Of a DNA stretch of 64,000 nucleotides, positions 30,345-38,323 are shown one piece after another. The notes beneath the pieces are model-generated. The model did not search any database. It was not told the DNA's origin and saw nothing but the letters and a program-made list of their open reading frames with translations. This DNA comes from Corynebacterium freneyi (GTDB taxonomy: Bacteria; Actinomycetota; Actinomycetes; Mycobacteriales; Mycobacteriaceae): the NCBI RefSeq assembly GCF_030408835.1, contig NZ_CP047357.1, positions 1,860,001-1,924,000 on the forward strand, given 5' to 3'. Every line of letters begins with the position of its first letter. Within the stretch, counting starts at the first letter, position 1. A program made the position numbers and the translations under genes.

Positions 30345-30516
30345 CGGCACTCCCTCCGGAAGAATCGCAATCGGTTTCGTTTACCTCGCTCGGCGTCATC
30401 CGCGGGGCGCGTGCACAGGGCCCTGCCCGAACCGGACCTGGTATCGGGGAAGTACACCAGGGTCGGTTCGGACAGAGTCCTTGCGGACGCTCCCGTCCCG
30501 GGCGGCGCGGCGAGTC

Positions 30517-30948
30517 CTACAGAACCCCGAACAGCGAATCGTCTTCGCCGTCGGAGAAGTCCTCTTCGTGCTCCGCCTGGTAGGCCTCCCAGGACTGCTT
30601 GTCCCAGATCTCCAGAAAATCGATGGATCCGATGACCACGCATTCCTTGGTCAGGCCCGCGTATTTGCGGTGATCCGCCGACAACGTGATGCGCCCCGAC
30701 CCGTCGGGCCGCTGTTCGTCCGTGCTCGCCGCCAGGTTGCGGATGAAGGCGCGGGCCCGGGTGTTGGTCCGGGATGCCTTCGTCGCGCGCTGTGCGAGCT
30801 GGATGAACTCGTCCTTGGGGTAGACGGCCAGCGAGTGGTCCTGCCCCTTGGTCACCATCAACCCGCCGGCGAGTTCGTCGCGGAACTTCGCCGGGAGCGT
30901 CAGGCGACCTTTGTCGTCCAGCTTCGGGGTGTAGGTGCCGAGGAACAT
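30517..30948 (-). CDS. mraZ: Transcriptional regulator MraZ
   Basis: MraZ is a DNA-binding protein of the SpoVT/AbrB fold that controls the dcw cluster through its own promoter region. The 143-residue product has the two tandem half-domains of the family: [25 protein letters not shown] at the start and [14 protein letters not shown] from about residue 87. It is the first gene of the cluster. Four CCCAC boxes (TGGGG-type on the coding strand) lie 110-160 bases upstream of its start, matching the TGGG-repeat targets known for MraZ, so autoregulation is likely. Confidence 0.96.
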   Translation of the reverse strand: MFLGTYTPKLDDKGRLTLPAKFRDELAGGLMVTKGQDHSLAVYPKDEFIQLAQRATKASRTNTRARAFIRNLAASTDEQRPDGSGRITLSADHRKYAGLTKECVVIGSIDFLEIWDKQSWEAYQAEHEEDFSDGEDDSLFGVL

Positions 30949-31061
30949 GTCGTTTCCGGCTCCTCTCCCCTTGTCCGGCCGACGCGGTGGCGCCGCATCT
31001 CGTCATCTCATCGGTATTCGTCTTTTTTCTGCGATGTCGGTCGACCTCTCCAACATCACGG

Positions 31062-31107
31062 CCCACAGTACCCCACTTTGCCCCACAAGCAACACCTTCC
31101 GCCCCAC
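31062..31107 (-). promoter_or_regulatory. Cluster of MraZ-type boxes upstream of mraZ
   Basis: On the coding strand GTGGG occurs at 31107, 31086, 31076 and 31066 (first base of each). Three of them are exactly 10 bp apart and the fourth is 21 bp away, so all face the same side of the helix. MraZ of E. coli and Mycoplasma binds tandem TGGG repeats of this spacing. Confidence 0.75.
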
Positions 31108-31136
31108 TTTCCTGCGGTTTTTCAGCGCCTTTAACC

Positions 31137-31159
31137 TGTCAACCTGCATATTCGCAGGT
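31137..31159 (-). promoter_or_regulatory. Candidate -35 box of mraZ and adjoining palindrome
   Basis: A consensus TTGACA reads on the minus strand at 31142-31137. It touches the palindrome ACCTGC-N6-GCAGGT (31142-31159). A convincing -10 at the right distance is not seen, so the promoter call is tentative. Confidence 0.4.
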
Positions 31160-31407
31160 GGAGCGTCCGCCCGTGCGCAGTGTCACGCAGCATGCTTGAC
31201 GACGATTTCCACCGACCGGCGCGTCGCCTTCAAGTGCCGCAGGTCACACACCAAGGGGCGTGAGCAAAAGCGGAGGATCCGGGCGCGAACTGGCGAAATA
31301 CAGCCTTCAAACAGGCCAAATGCAGGACCCATCGCGGATTCTCCCCTTTTTCGCCCCACGCGCCAATGCCCACCATCCCCCTCCCGGCAATGGCCAACGA
31401 AACGCCA

Positions 31408-31490
31408 GTGGGGCGAAGTGGGTGGCCGCGGTGGGGCGAAGTGGGGCGCTGCGGTGGAGCGGAGTGGTTAATGCGACGGATTGGAGTGGG
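31408..31490 (+). repeat. Tandem GTGGG-rich array, 23-bp period
   Basis: Three imperfect 23-bp units start at 31408, 31431 and 31454. Each contains a pair of GTGG(G) boxes 10 bp apart (31408/31418, 31431/31441, 31454/31464), and one more GTGGG follows at 31486. The boxes read on the strand opposite to those next to mraZ. The rest of 31160-31540 shows no gene. Confidence 0.7.
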
Positions 31491-31541
31491 ACGCGGCAGC
31501 GGAGCGGTATCGGTCGCCGCGGCTGAGCCTCGTGGCGCACG

Positions 31542-31569
31542 AAAAAGGCCCCCTCATGGCGAGGGGGCC
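31542..31569 (-). terminator. Intrinsic terminator of the DUF3040 gene
   Basis: The 9-bp perfect stem GGCCCCCTC/GAGGGGGCC with a 5-base loop is followed on the minus strand by TTTTT. It lies about 115 bases beyond the stop of the gene at 31685 and insulates the mraZ control region. Confidence 0.88.
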
Positions 31570-31684
31570 GGATGGCGGGTTATGCCGACGTGAGTCGTTG
31601 GATTACGCCGATGTGCATACGCCGACGCACACGGCCCGAACCCGCGAACCACGGCGCGGGATGGCGTTCCTTCGGGCTGGTTCG

Positions 31685-32101
31685 TCAGCGGTCCTGGAAG
31701 CGGCCGCGGAAGCGGTCTTCCATGCCGCCGCCTGCGGGTCCCTGGCGGCGGGGCTTCTTGGCGCCGGATCCGCGGGAACCGCCGACGCCGACGGACACGA
31801 GGGGGGAGCCGTCACCCGATCCGGTCAGCGCCCACACGCCGGCGCCGAACATGGCCAAGAATCCGATGATGCTCAGCGCCAGGAACCACAGGCTGGTGGT
31901 CGCCAACGCCATGCCGCCAACGAGAAGCAGCAGACCGACGCCGATGATGGCGATGACCCGGGGCGAGAATCCGCGCGGCGCGCCACCGTGTTCGAACCCC
32001 ATGGATTTTCCGGACATCGTGGAGCCGAACTTCGGATCCTCTGCATACAGCGCCGATTCGATCTCGGCCAGCATCCTCTGTTCCTGCTCGGAAAGTCCCA
32101 T
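31685..32101 (-). CDS. DUF3040 membrane protein
   Basis: This 138-residue protein belongs to the actinobacterial DUF3040 family, recognised by the N-terminal LSEQEQRMLAEIESAL followed by DPKFGSTM. Two adjacent transmembrane helices (about residues 45-65 and 70-92) follow, and the C-terminus is Gly/Arg-rich and basic. The Mtb homologue Rv2169c sits at the same place beside the mraZ cluster. GGAGG lies six bases before the ATG at 32101, which rules out an upstream ATG. The function of the family is unknown. Confidence 0.85.
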   Translation of the reverse strand: MGLSEQEQRMLAEIESALYAEDPKFGSTMSGKSMGFEHGGAPRGFSPRVIAIIGVGLLLLVGGMALATTSLWFLALSIIGFLAMFGAGVWALTGSGDGSPLVSVGVGGSRGSGAKKPRRQGPAGGGMEDRFRGRFQDR

Positions 32102-32351
32102 GGGTTTCCTCCCCTGACTCACGGTCGGGCTACTCGTACTTCACATCATCCACGCCCCCCGGCGGCGACACCTGCCACCGCCGACGGCGAACGCTCTATG
32201 GGGTTCAACGGCCGACGCGCCTCTTTTGTTCCCGAACCTGCCCCCGCATTCCACGTGACCGGCCGGGGGCCGGAAGAAATTCCGACGGGTGTCGCCCGTA
32301 GGGCCAGTGTACGCACGTCTCCCCCAGACAAACCACCGCTTTCCCACATGA

Positions 32352-32771
32352 TCAGGCGACGTCGGGAAGCATTCCGAAATCGGCCTCCACCTCGGCGAGA
32401 AAATCGGTGGCCAGAGCCTGCACTCGCCGGGCCTCCAATTCATCGACGCCACGGGCCAGCCCGATGCGCACATCCTCCCATCGCGGCGTCAGAGCCTCGA
32501 ACCGCGCGGCCCACGGCGCGTACGCCGGAGCGTGCCTGCGCACCCGCGCCCAGGCTCCGTTGTCCGACTTGCGTCGCCGACCGGGCTTCTCGGCGATCGC
32601 CGCACCGGCCACCCGCAGCGCCGCCTGGTACGACAGGTCCAGTCGGTCAGCCGGCGACGCGGTCTTGGCCTGCGCGAGCAGCGAGTCCGCCCGCCCGAGG
32701 AAGGAAACGGCCTGAGCGGACAGCCCCGACGGCGCCACCACCGCACTCCTCCCCTGTTCCACGCGTGCCAT
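32352..32771 (-). CDS. SAV_6107-type HEPN domain protein
   Basis: The 139-residue helical protein matches the pattern of the small SAV_6107-like HEPN proteins of actinobacteria: FLGRADSLLAQAKTA, LSYQAALRVAGAAIAEKPGRRRKS, and WARVRRHAPAYAPWAARFE. HEPN domains are often RNases or nucleotide-binding helpers, but this subgroup has no proven role and the RNase motif RxxxxH is not evident. AAAGGAG lies seven bases before the ATG at 32771. The gene is divergent from the acetyltransferase gene and sits alone on its strand. It has a counterpart at the same place in related genomes, so it is probably a real gene. Confidence 0.75.
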   Translation of the reverse strand: MARVEQGRSAVVAPSGLSAQAVSFLGRADSLLAQAKTASPADRLDLSYQAALRVAGAAIAEKPGRRRKSDNGAWARVRRHAPAYAPWAARFEALTPRWEDVRIGLARGVDELEARRVQALATDFLAEVEADFGMLPDVA

Positions 32772-33012
32772 TGGTCTTCTCCTTTCCTTCCATGTCCATC
32801 GCCTCGTCCGACGCACCACCACAGGCATCGACGAAGCTCCAATCATTCGTTCGATGGGTTCCGCACCACCGGCCCACCATCGCCTCCGCGACACCCCGAA
32901 CAGTAAGGGCCTCCCCGGATTCCCCTTCAGAATATTCGAACACCCATTCGCACGCAAGGTTCGTTTACGCGCCCGAACACCGACTTTTCGCCGCGCCGCT
33001 GGCAACCCCGGT

Positions 33013-33018
33013 TAAGCT
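33013..33018 (+). promoter_or_regulatory. Probable -10 box of the GNAT gene (leaderless)
   Basis: TAAGCT ends six bases before the GTG at 33025, with no Shine-Dalgarno in between. Confidence 0.4.
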
Positions 33019-33024
33019 GTACGG

Positions 33025-33699
33025 GTGCGATACAGCGTCCTCCCCATGCCGGAACGGATTTTCCGGCTTCGGCTTCATGAGGCCGTCTCCCTTTACGTCG
33101 AGGCGATGGGCTATGACCCGTCGATCGTCGACTCACGCGTTCGGGCGTGGGCGTTCGCCCGTCACGAGCCGGGGTGGGCGGCGGTGGCCGCAGTGGCGCA
33201 TCCGGAGGACGTCGCCCCGCATGTGGCGTTGGCCGACGTTTCTTTTCCTTTGGTCGGCGTCGCCTACTGCCAGTCGGGTACGCCGACTCAGTGGTGGCAT
33301 GTCCAGGTTCGTGCGGGGATGGCGGAGCGCCGCACTCCCCTTCACGTCGTGTCGGACACGTTGACCGATTACGTGGAGTTGGCCGAAATTCACGTCGATC
33401 CGCGGCATCAAGGTGCCGGCCTCGGCGAACGCCTCATCCGCGAGCTCATGCACGGTCGTCGGGAGCGCCGTGTTCTCCTGTCGACTCCCGAGGTTCCCGC
33501 CGAGGCCAACCGTGCCTGGCGTCTGTACCGGCGCCTGGGTTTCGGCGATGTGCTGCGTCATTTCCATTTCGCGGGCGATTCGCGCCCCTTCGCGGTGCTC
33601 GGTGCCCCGCTTCCCTTGACCGCGGATGATTCGCTTGACGACGCCGCCGCCCCTGCGTCCACCCGACCGGAGGGAAGGAGTCCCCACGATGACCGCTGA
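33025..33699 (+). CDS. GNAT-family N-acetyltransferase
   Basis: The 224-residue protein carries the acetyl-CoA-binding motif A in EIHVDPRHQGAGLGERLI (about residues 119-136) and the motif B region RAWRLYRRLGFGDV, so it should transfer an acetyl group to an amine or lysine. The M. tuberculosis homologue at this place (Rv2170) has been reported as a lysine acetyltransferase; substrate here is unknown. The GTG at 33025 lies just after a -10-like box; an ATG seven codons later is a possible alternative. Its end overlaps the start of lppM by 11 bases, so the two are probably co-transcribed. Confidence 0.85.
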   Translation: MRYSVLPMPERIFRLRLHEAVSLYVEAMGYDPSIVDSRVRAWAFARHEPGWAAVAAVAHPEDVAPHVALADVSFPLVGVAYCQSGTPTQWWHVQVRAGMAERRTPLHVVSDTLTDYVELAEIHVDPRHQGAGLGERLIRELMHGRRERRVLLSTPEVPAEANRAWRLYRRLGFGDVLRHFHFAGDSRPFAVLGAPLPLTADDSLDDAAAPASTRPEGRSPHDDR

Positions 33700-34333
33700 G
33701 GGACTTCGTCGCCGGTTCATGGCACTGTTGGCGGTGATCGTGCCGGTGTTCGCGTTGGCGGGATGTTTCACCGCCGATGCTGCGGTGACCATCTCGGGGT
33801 CCGACCGCGTCAACGGCACCGTGCATGTGGCGATGCCGCAGAACGCGACGTCGCGGGAGAATCTCTGGGAGATTCCGGAGAACTTCGGTGATGCCGTGAC
33901 CGTGGAGACGGGCCAGTCCGGCGACAGTCGCACCGCGACGTACACGCTGCGCGATCTCACGTTCGATGAGGTGCACGACCTCGTCGGTTCCGCGGCGGGC
34001 GACGCGATCGATCTCGAGCTCGAGCGCGTCGGCGGCAATCAGGTGTCGTTGAACGGCAAGGCCTCGCTGACCCGTTTCCCCGGTTCCCGGGTGACGTTGG
34101 CCATCGCGTTCCCCGCGCCGGTGACCGGCACGAACGGCACGGTCGACGGCGGGCACACGGTGCGCTGGACCATGGAGGGCGCACGCGACTCGACGTTTTG
34201 GGCGACGTCCCCGGCGGGCAGCACCGACCGTGACCAGCTGCTGTTGTGGGTCGGTTTGACCACCGCCGCAGGCATCCTCGCCGCCTTGTTGGTGGTTTTG
34301 TGGGCGCGCCGCGACCACGACATGCGCGACTGA
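33689..34333 (+). CDS. lppM: LppM-type lipoprotein
   Basis: The 214-residue product has a lipoprotein signal peptide with lipobox LAGC near residue 26, a beta-rich domain (ADAAVTISGSDRVNGTVHVAMP and GDAVTVETGQSGDSRTATYTL) and a C-terminal transmembrane helix (about residues 183-205) followed by RRDHDMRD. This layout matches LppM (Rv2171) of M. tuberculosis, an envelope protein linked to surface lipids and phagosome traffic. AGGAG precedes the ATG at 33689 by eight bases. It follows the GNAT gene with overlap and converges on metF across only 34 bases. Confidence 0.82.
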   Translation: MTAEGLRRRFMALLAVIVPVFALAGCFTADAAVTISGSDRVNGTVHVAMPQNATSRENLWEIPENFGDAVTVETGQSGDSRTATYTLRDLTFDEVHDLVGSAAGDAIDLELERVGGNQVSLNGKASLTRFPGSRVTLAIAFPAPVTGTNGTVDGGHTVRWTMEGARDSTFWATSPAGSTDRDQLLLWVGLTTAAGILAALLVVLWARRDHDMRD

Positions 34334-34367
34334 TCAGCGCTCCACCCGCCGACTCCCCAACTGACGG

Positions 34368-35354
34368 TCAGAAACCGCCCCGGACCATGTCCTGCCCGGT
34401 TCCCCACGCCGGCGCCATGCCGAGGTTGTGCAGGACCTCTTGGGTGGCGCGGGCGAAGTTGAGGGTCATGAAGTGGATGCCGGGCACGCCCTCGGAAATG
34501 AGGCGCTCGGCCATTTCGGTGGTGACCTCGATGCCCACCTTTCGGATCTCGTCGCGGTTGGCTTCCTCGTCGCCGGCCGCCGCACGCGTCAGACGCTCGT
34601 CGAGGGCAGGCGGCAGCGCCGAACCGGACAGCTCCAGCTGACGACGCACCGACCGCATCGACGTGATCGGCATGAGCCCCGGAATGATCGGCTTCGCGCC
34701 GTGTTCCGGGTCCGCCGCCACGAGACGGTCGCGCAACCGCAGGTAGTGGTCGACGTCGAAGAACATCTGGGTGATCGAGTACTCCGCGCCGGCACGCAGC
34801 TTCGCCAGCGTGTAGCGGGTGTCGGACTCCAGGTCGGGCGCACGGAAATGGCCCTCCGGGAAGGAGGCGATGCCGATTTCGAAATCGGCGAATTCCTCCT
34901 CGTCGCGGATCAGCTCGATGAGTTCCGAGGCGTACTGCAGACCATCCGGGGTCGGCGTCCAGTCGCCCAGCGGGTCGCCCGGCGGGTCCCCGCGCAGGAC
35001 CAGCAGGTTGGTCAGGCCGCGTTCGAGGTACGCGCGCAGGATCTGCCGCAGCTCCGGAACGGAGTGTCCGACCAGCGTCAGGTGCACCAACGTGGTCAAC
35101 GGCTCGCGGGAAACGCGTTCGGCGATGCGCAGCGTGCGGTCTCGGGAGGAACCGCCCGCACCGTACGTCACCGAAGCGAACGACGCCCCCAGGTCGTGGA
35201 AGGCCTCCGCGGCGCGCAGGAGTCGTTCTTCCGCCGCGTCATCCCGCGGCGGCATGAACTCGACGGAGAACGGGATCGGGCCGGGGCTCGGCAGGGTCAA
35301 CGCATGGCGGATCGGAACCTGGCGGCCCACCGCCGGTGGCGGGAATTCGGACAT
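34368..35354 (-). CDS. metF: Methylenetetrahydrofolate reductase
   Basis: MetF reduces 5,10-methylene-THF to 5-methyl-THF for methionine synthesis. The 328-residue TIM-barrel protein shows FSVEFMPPRDD near the start, the SVTYGAGGSSRDRTLRIAERV motif that binds folate and flavin, GDPPGD, FPEGHF and AEYSITQMFFD. These fit the family in order. The homologue in mycobacteria is Rv2172c, next to idsA2 and lppM as here. The start is ATG at 35354, eight bases after a -10-like box, so the mRNA is probably leaderless. Confidence 0.94.
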   Translation of the reverse strand: MSEFPPPAVGRQVPIRHALTLPSPGPIPFSVEFMPPRDDAAEERLLRAAEAFHDLGASFASVTYGAGGSSRDRTLRIAERVSREPLTTLVHLTLVGHSVPELRQILRAYLERGLTNLLVLRGDPPGDPLGDWTPTPDGLQYASELIELIRDEEEFADFEIGIASFPEGHFRAPDLESDTRYTLAKLRAGAEYSITQMFFDVDHYLRLRDRLVAADPEHGAKPIIPGLMPITSMRSVRRQLELSGSALPPALDERLTRAAAGDEEANRDEIRKVGIEVTTEMAERLISEGVPGIHFMTLNFARATQEVLHNLGMAPAWGTGQDMVRGGF

Positions 35355-35362
35355 GACCGGTT

Positions 35363-35368
35363 ATCTTA
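35363..35368 (-). promoter_or_regulatory. Probable -10 box of metF (leaderless)
   Basis: TAAGAT on the minus strand ends eight bases before the metF ATG; the 92 bases to idsA hold promoters for both directions. Confidence 0.45.
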
Positions 35369-35446
35369 TGGGGAGAATGCCAGACGTGGCCGACCCGGGT
35401 CTCGTGTGGCGACGAATACAGGCGAATGCACCCGAAAGGTGGCGTA

Positions 35447-36571
35447 ATGGCCGACTCTGCGAAGTACCCGGTGATCGACCCCGGAATGTCCCCCCGCGAC
35501 GTCCCCGCCGCGGTGACCGGAGCGTTGACCGATTTCTTCGACGCCCGGTCGGCGATGGTCGCCGACATCGACGAGGAGTTCTCCCGGGTCATCGGTGCGC
35601 TGAGCGACTTCACGCTGCTCGGCGGCAAGCGGGTGCGGCCCGCCTTCGCCTGGGCCGGTTGGCTCGGCGCCGGGGGCGACAGGGGAATGCACGCCGATGT
35701 CGAGGACGCCGAGGCGGTGTTCCGGTCGGTGTGCGCGCTGGAGTTCATCCAGGCCTGCGCGCTGATCCACGACGACATCATCGACGCCTCCGACACTCGC
35801 CGCGGCAATCCGACGGTGCACAAGATTTTCGAGGCACGCCACAGAGACAACGGCTGGCGCGGCGACGCCGTCCACTACGGCCATTCGGTGGCGATCCTGG
35901 CCGGCGACATCGCCCTGGCCTGGGCCGACGACATGTTCCACGGGTCGGGTCTGACCGATGCCGCCCGCAATCGGGCCCGCGAGCCGTGGTGGCGCATGCG
36001 CACGGAGGTGTTGGGCGGCCAGCTGCTCGACATCACGGCGGAAGCGTCCGGCGATTCGCGCGTGGGCGTCGCGGAGAAGGTCAACCGCTACAAGACCGCC
36101 GCCTACACCATCGAGCGTCCCCTGCACATCGGTGCGGCCATCGCCGGCGCCGGCGACGACATCGTCGACGCCTACCGCGAGTTCGGCATGGACATCGGCA
36201 TCGCCTTCCAGCTTCGCGACGACCAGCTCGGCGTGTTCGGCGACCCCGAGGTCACCGGAAAGCCGGCGGGCGACGATCTGCGCGAGGGCAAGCGCACGGT
36301 GCTGGTGGCCACCGCCCTGGAACGTCTGCGCGTCACCGATCCGGACGGCGCGCATCATCTGGACGAGAAGCTCGGCCGGGTCGACGGTCTCGACGACGTC
36401 GCCGAACTGCGGGATCTCATCCACGCTTCGGGTGCCGACGAGCAGATCGAGCTCGAGATCGACCGTCTGACCCGCCGTGGCCTGGAGGCCCTGGAGTCCG
36501 CGCCGATCGTCGAGGAACAGCGGGAGCGTCTGGCCGACATGGGCCGCCGCGCCACCGCCCGGGCCTGGTAG
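35447..36571 (+). CDS. idsA: Polyprenyl (geranylgeranyl) diphosphate synthase
   Basis: The enzyme condenses isopentenyl diphosphate with allylic diphosphates. The 374-residue protein has both Asp-rich motifs: the first in IHDDIIDASDTRRG (about residue 111) and the second in FQLRDDQLGVFGD (about residue 254). Residues before the first motif are small, which suits a C20 product, but chain length is not certain. The ATG at 35447 is used because AAAGGTGG lies just upstream; an ATG seven codons earlier lacks a site. It corresponds to IdsA/IdsA2 (Rv2173) and is followed by a phytoene-desaturase-like gene, which suggests that its product also feeds pigment synthesis. Confidence 0.93.
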   Translation: MADSAKYPVIDPGMSPRDVPAAVTGALTDFFDARSAMVADIDEEFSRVIGALSDFTLLGGKRVRPAFAWAGWLGAGGDRGMHADVEDAEAVFRSVCALEFIQACALIHDDIIDASDTRRGNPTVHKIFEARHRDNGWRGDAVHYGHSVAILAGDIALAWADDMFHGSGLTDAARNRAREPWWRMRTEVLGGQLLDITAEASGDSRVGVAEKVNRYKTAAYTIERPLHIGAAIAGAGDDIVDAYREFGMDIGIAFQLRDDQLGVFGDPEVTGKPAGDDLREGKRTVLVATALERLRVTDPDGAHHLDEKLGRVDGLDDVAELRDLIHASGADEQIELEIDRLTRRGLEALESAPIVEEQRERLADMGRRATARAW

Positions 36572-36643
36572 TCCCCGGCCCCGCCGGCCCCCGCCGGGTC
36601 ACCCGCCCGGATCATCCGCCACAGACATCGAGGTCGAACCCCC

Positions 36644-38323
36644 TTGCAGAATCCCGCCCCCGCCTTCATGAAGTTCCTGCCGCTGTCGCCGGTGCCGGGC
36701 CCCCGGCGCCGCGTCCCCGCCGGTGATGGAGGACGGGAGCGGGACATCGTCGTCATCGGCGCGGGCCTGGCCGGGCTGACCGCCGCGCTGCATCTGACGG
36801 GTGCGGGCCACCGCGTCACGGTCGTCGATTCGGCCGACCATGTCGGCGGTCGTTGCGCCACCGAGGAGGTTCGGGTGCCCGGCGCGGGCGTGACCGTGCG
36901 CACCGACACGGGCGCCACGGTGTGGACGATGCCCCAGCTGGTCGAGTCGGCGCTGTCGGCCGTCGGCAAGCGGATCTCCGACGTGGACCCGGCGTTCCGG
37001 GTCGAACGCCTGGCCCCCGCCTACCATGCGATGTTCCACGATGGCCGGGCGCTGGACGTCTACGGCGACGCTTCCCGCATGGCCGCCGAGATCGCCCGGT
37101 TCGCGGAGGCAGGCGGCGATGATCCCGCCCCGCGCGTCGAGGGGTATCACCGGTTGCGCGAGTGGTTGGCGGAGATGTTCGCGTCGGCGTATCCGCATTT
37201 CATGGCGGCGAGTTTCGATTCTCCGCTGGACATGGTCGGTGATTCCGGCACGGCGGGCGATTTGGGGCATCTGCTTCAGCTCGGGGCGTTCGGTTCGTTG
37301 GGCGGCCGGGTGGAGTCGCTGCTCGGCGATGAGCTGTTGGCCCGCGTGTTCAGTTTCCAGGCCCTGTACGCAGGCGTTGCGCCGAAGAGCGCGCGGGCGG
37401 TGTACGGCTGCATCGCGCACATGGATACGTCGATGGGCGTCTTCTACCCCACCGCGTCGCGCACGGGGTCGGGCATGGGTGCGATCGCCGAGGTCATGGC
37501 GGAGGCTTTCGTCGGTGCGGGCGGCACGTTGCGTCTGTCCGCTCCGGTGACGGGTCTTGCGGTCGACGGTCGCGGCCGCGGCGTCACCGCGGTGGAATGC
37601 GGCGACGAGTCCCTGCCCTGCGACGGCATCGTCGCCACCGTCGATCTTCCGGTCGTGAAGGGTTGGCTTGACGACGCCGGCGCTCCGGCCAAGAAGCGGA
37701 TCATCCCGACGAGGTCATCTCCGTCGGCGATGGTCGCCCACGGTGCCGCGCCGGTGGAGGTGACGAGGAAGTGGCCCGATCGGCATCATCTGATCTCCTT
37801 CGGCGAGGCGTGGGACGACACGTTTCGCCAGATTTCCTCGCCGCGCGGCGGTTCCCTCATGTCGGATCCGTCGTTGCTGGTCACCCGTCCCGCCTTCACG
37901 TGCCCAGACCGCATCGTCATCGACGCCGAGGGCCGGGAGTGGGAACCGGTCAGCGTCCTCGCGCCGTGCCCGAATCTGGCGTCGGCCGACGTCGACTGGG
38001 ATCTCGTCGGCCCCGCGCACCTGGCGGAGGTCACCGCCGTCCTGGAGGACCGGGGGTTGACGGGCATCTCCGAGCGCTGGTCCGTCGGGCGACTCGACAC
38101 CCCGGCGACCTGGGCCGAGCAGGGCATGATCGACGGCAGCCCGTTCGGGTTGGCGCACCTGTTCCGCCAGACCGGGCCGTTCCGTCCCCGCAATCTTTCC
38201 CCGCGCCTGCCGTCGAACCTCGTGTTGGCGGGATCCACGACGGTGCCGGGCGTGGGAGTGCCCACCGTCATGCTCTCCGGCGCTCTGGCCGCCGATCGAT
38301 TCACGGGCGGTGCGGTCCGGTGA
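36644..38323 (+). CDS. Phytoene desaturase-like FAD oxidoreductase (CrtI family)
   Basis: The 559-residue protein has the N-terminal dinucleotide fold VVIGAGLAGLTAALHL with the HVGGRCATEE extension and the C-terminal FAD motif NLVLAGSTTVPGVGVPTVMLSGALAADR, which are hallmarks of CrtI-type carotene desaturases. It would remove hydrogens from phytoene or a related polyprenoid. It lies between idsA and mptA, two genes that are adjacent in M. tuberculosis and C. glutamicum, and overlaps mptA by four bases. No crtB lies in the window. The start is uncertain: a TTG at 36644 has GAGG about ten bases upstream, and an ATG at 36668 has none. Confidence 0.82.
   Translation: MQNPAPAFMKFLPLSPVPGPRRRVPAGDGGRERDIVVIGAGLAGLTAALHLTGAGHRVTVVDSADHVGGRCATEEVRVPGAGVTVRTDTGATVWTMPQLVESALSAVGKRISDVDPAFRVERLAPAYHAMFHDGRALDVYGDASRMAAEIARFAEAGGDDPAPRVEGYHRLREWLAEMFASAYPHFMAASFDSPLDMVGDSGTAGDLGHLLQLGAFGSLGGRVESLLGDELLARVFSFQALYAGVAPKSARAVYGCIAHMDTSMGVFYPTASRTGSGMGAIAEVMAEAFVGAGGTLRLSAPVTGLAVDGRGRGVTAVECGDESLPCDGIVATVDLPVVKGWLDDAGAPAKKRIIPTRSSPSAMVAHGAAPVEVTRKWPDRHHLISFGEAWDDTFRQISSPRGGSLMSDPSLLVTRPAFTCPDRIVIDAEGREWEPVSVLAPCPNLASADVDWDLVGPAHLAEVTAVLEDRGLTGISERWSVGRLDTPATWAEQGMIDGSPFGLAHLFRQTGPFRPRNLSPRLPSNLVLAGSTTVPGVGVPTVMLSGALAADRFTGGAVR

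Noticed and set aside
25536..30635. 1699-codon plus-strand open frame antisense to the dcw genes
   Set aside because: It mirrors murE, ftsI, ftsL and rsmH, whose products have full motif sets. High GC content removes stop codons from the opposite strand. The translation is Arg/Gly/Val-rich with no domain.
31408..31490. GTGGG array as a CRISPR
   Set aside because: Units are 23 bp with no unique spacers and there are no cas genes in the window.
31260..31526. Small plus-strand frames across the GTGGG array
   Set aside because: No ribosome-binding site, start choice is arbitrary, and the translation is only the array read in frame. A regulatory array explains the DNA better.
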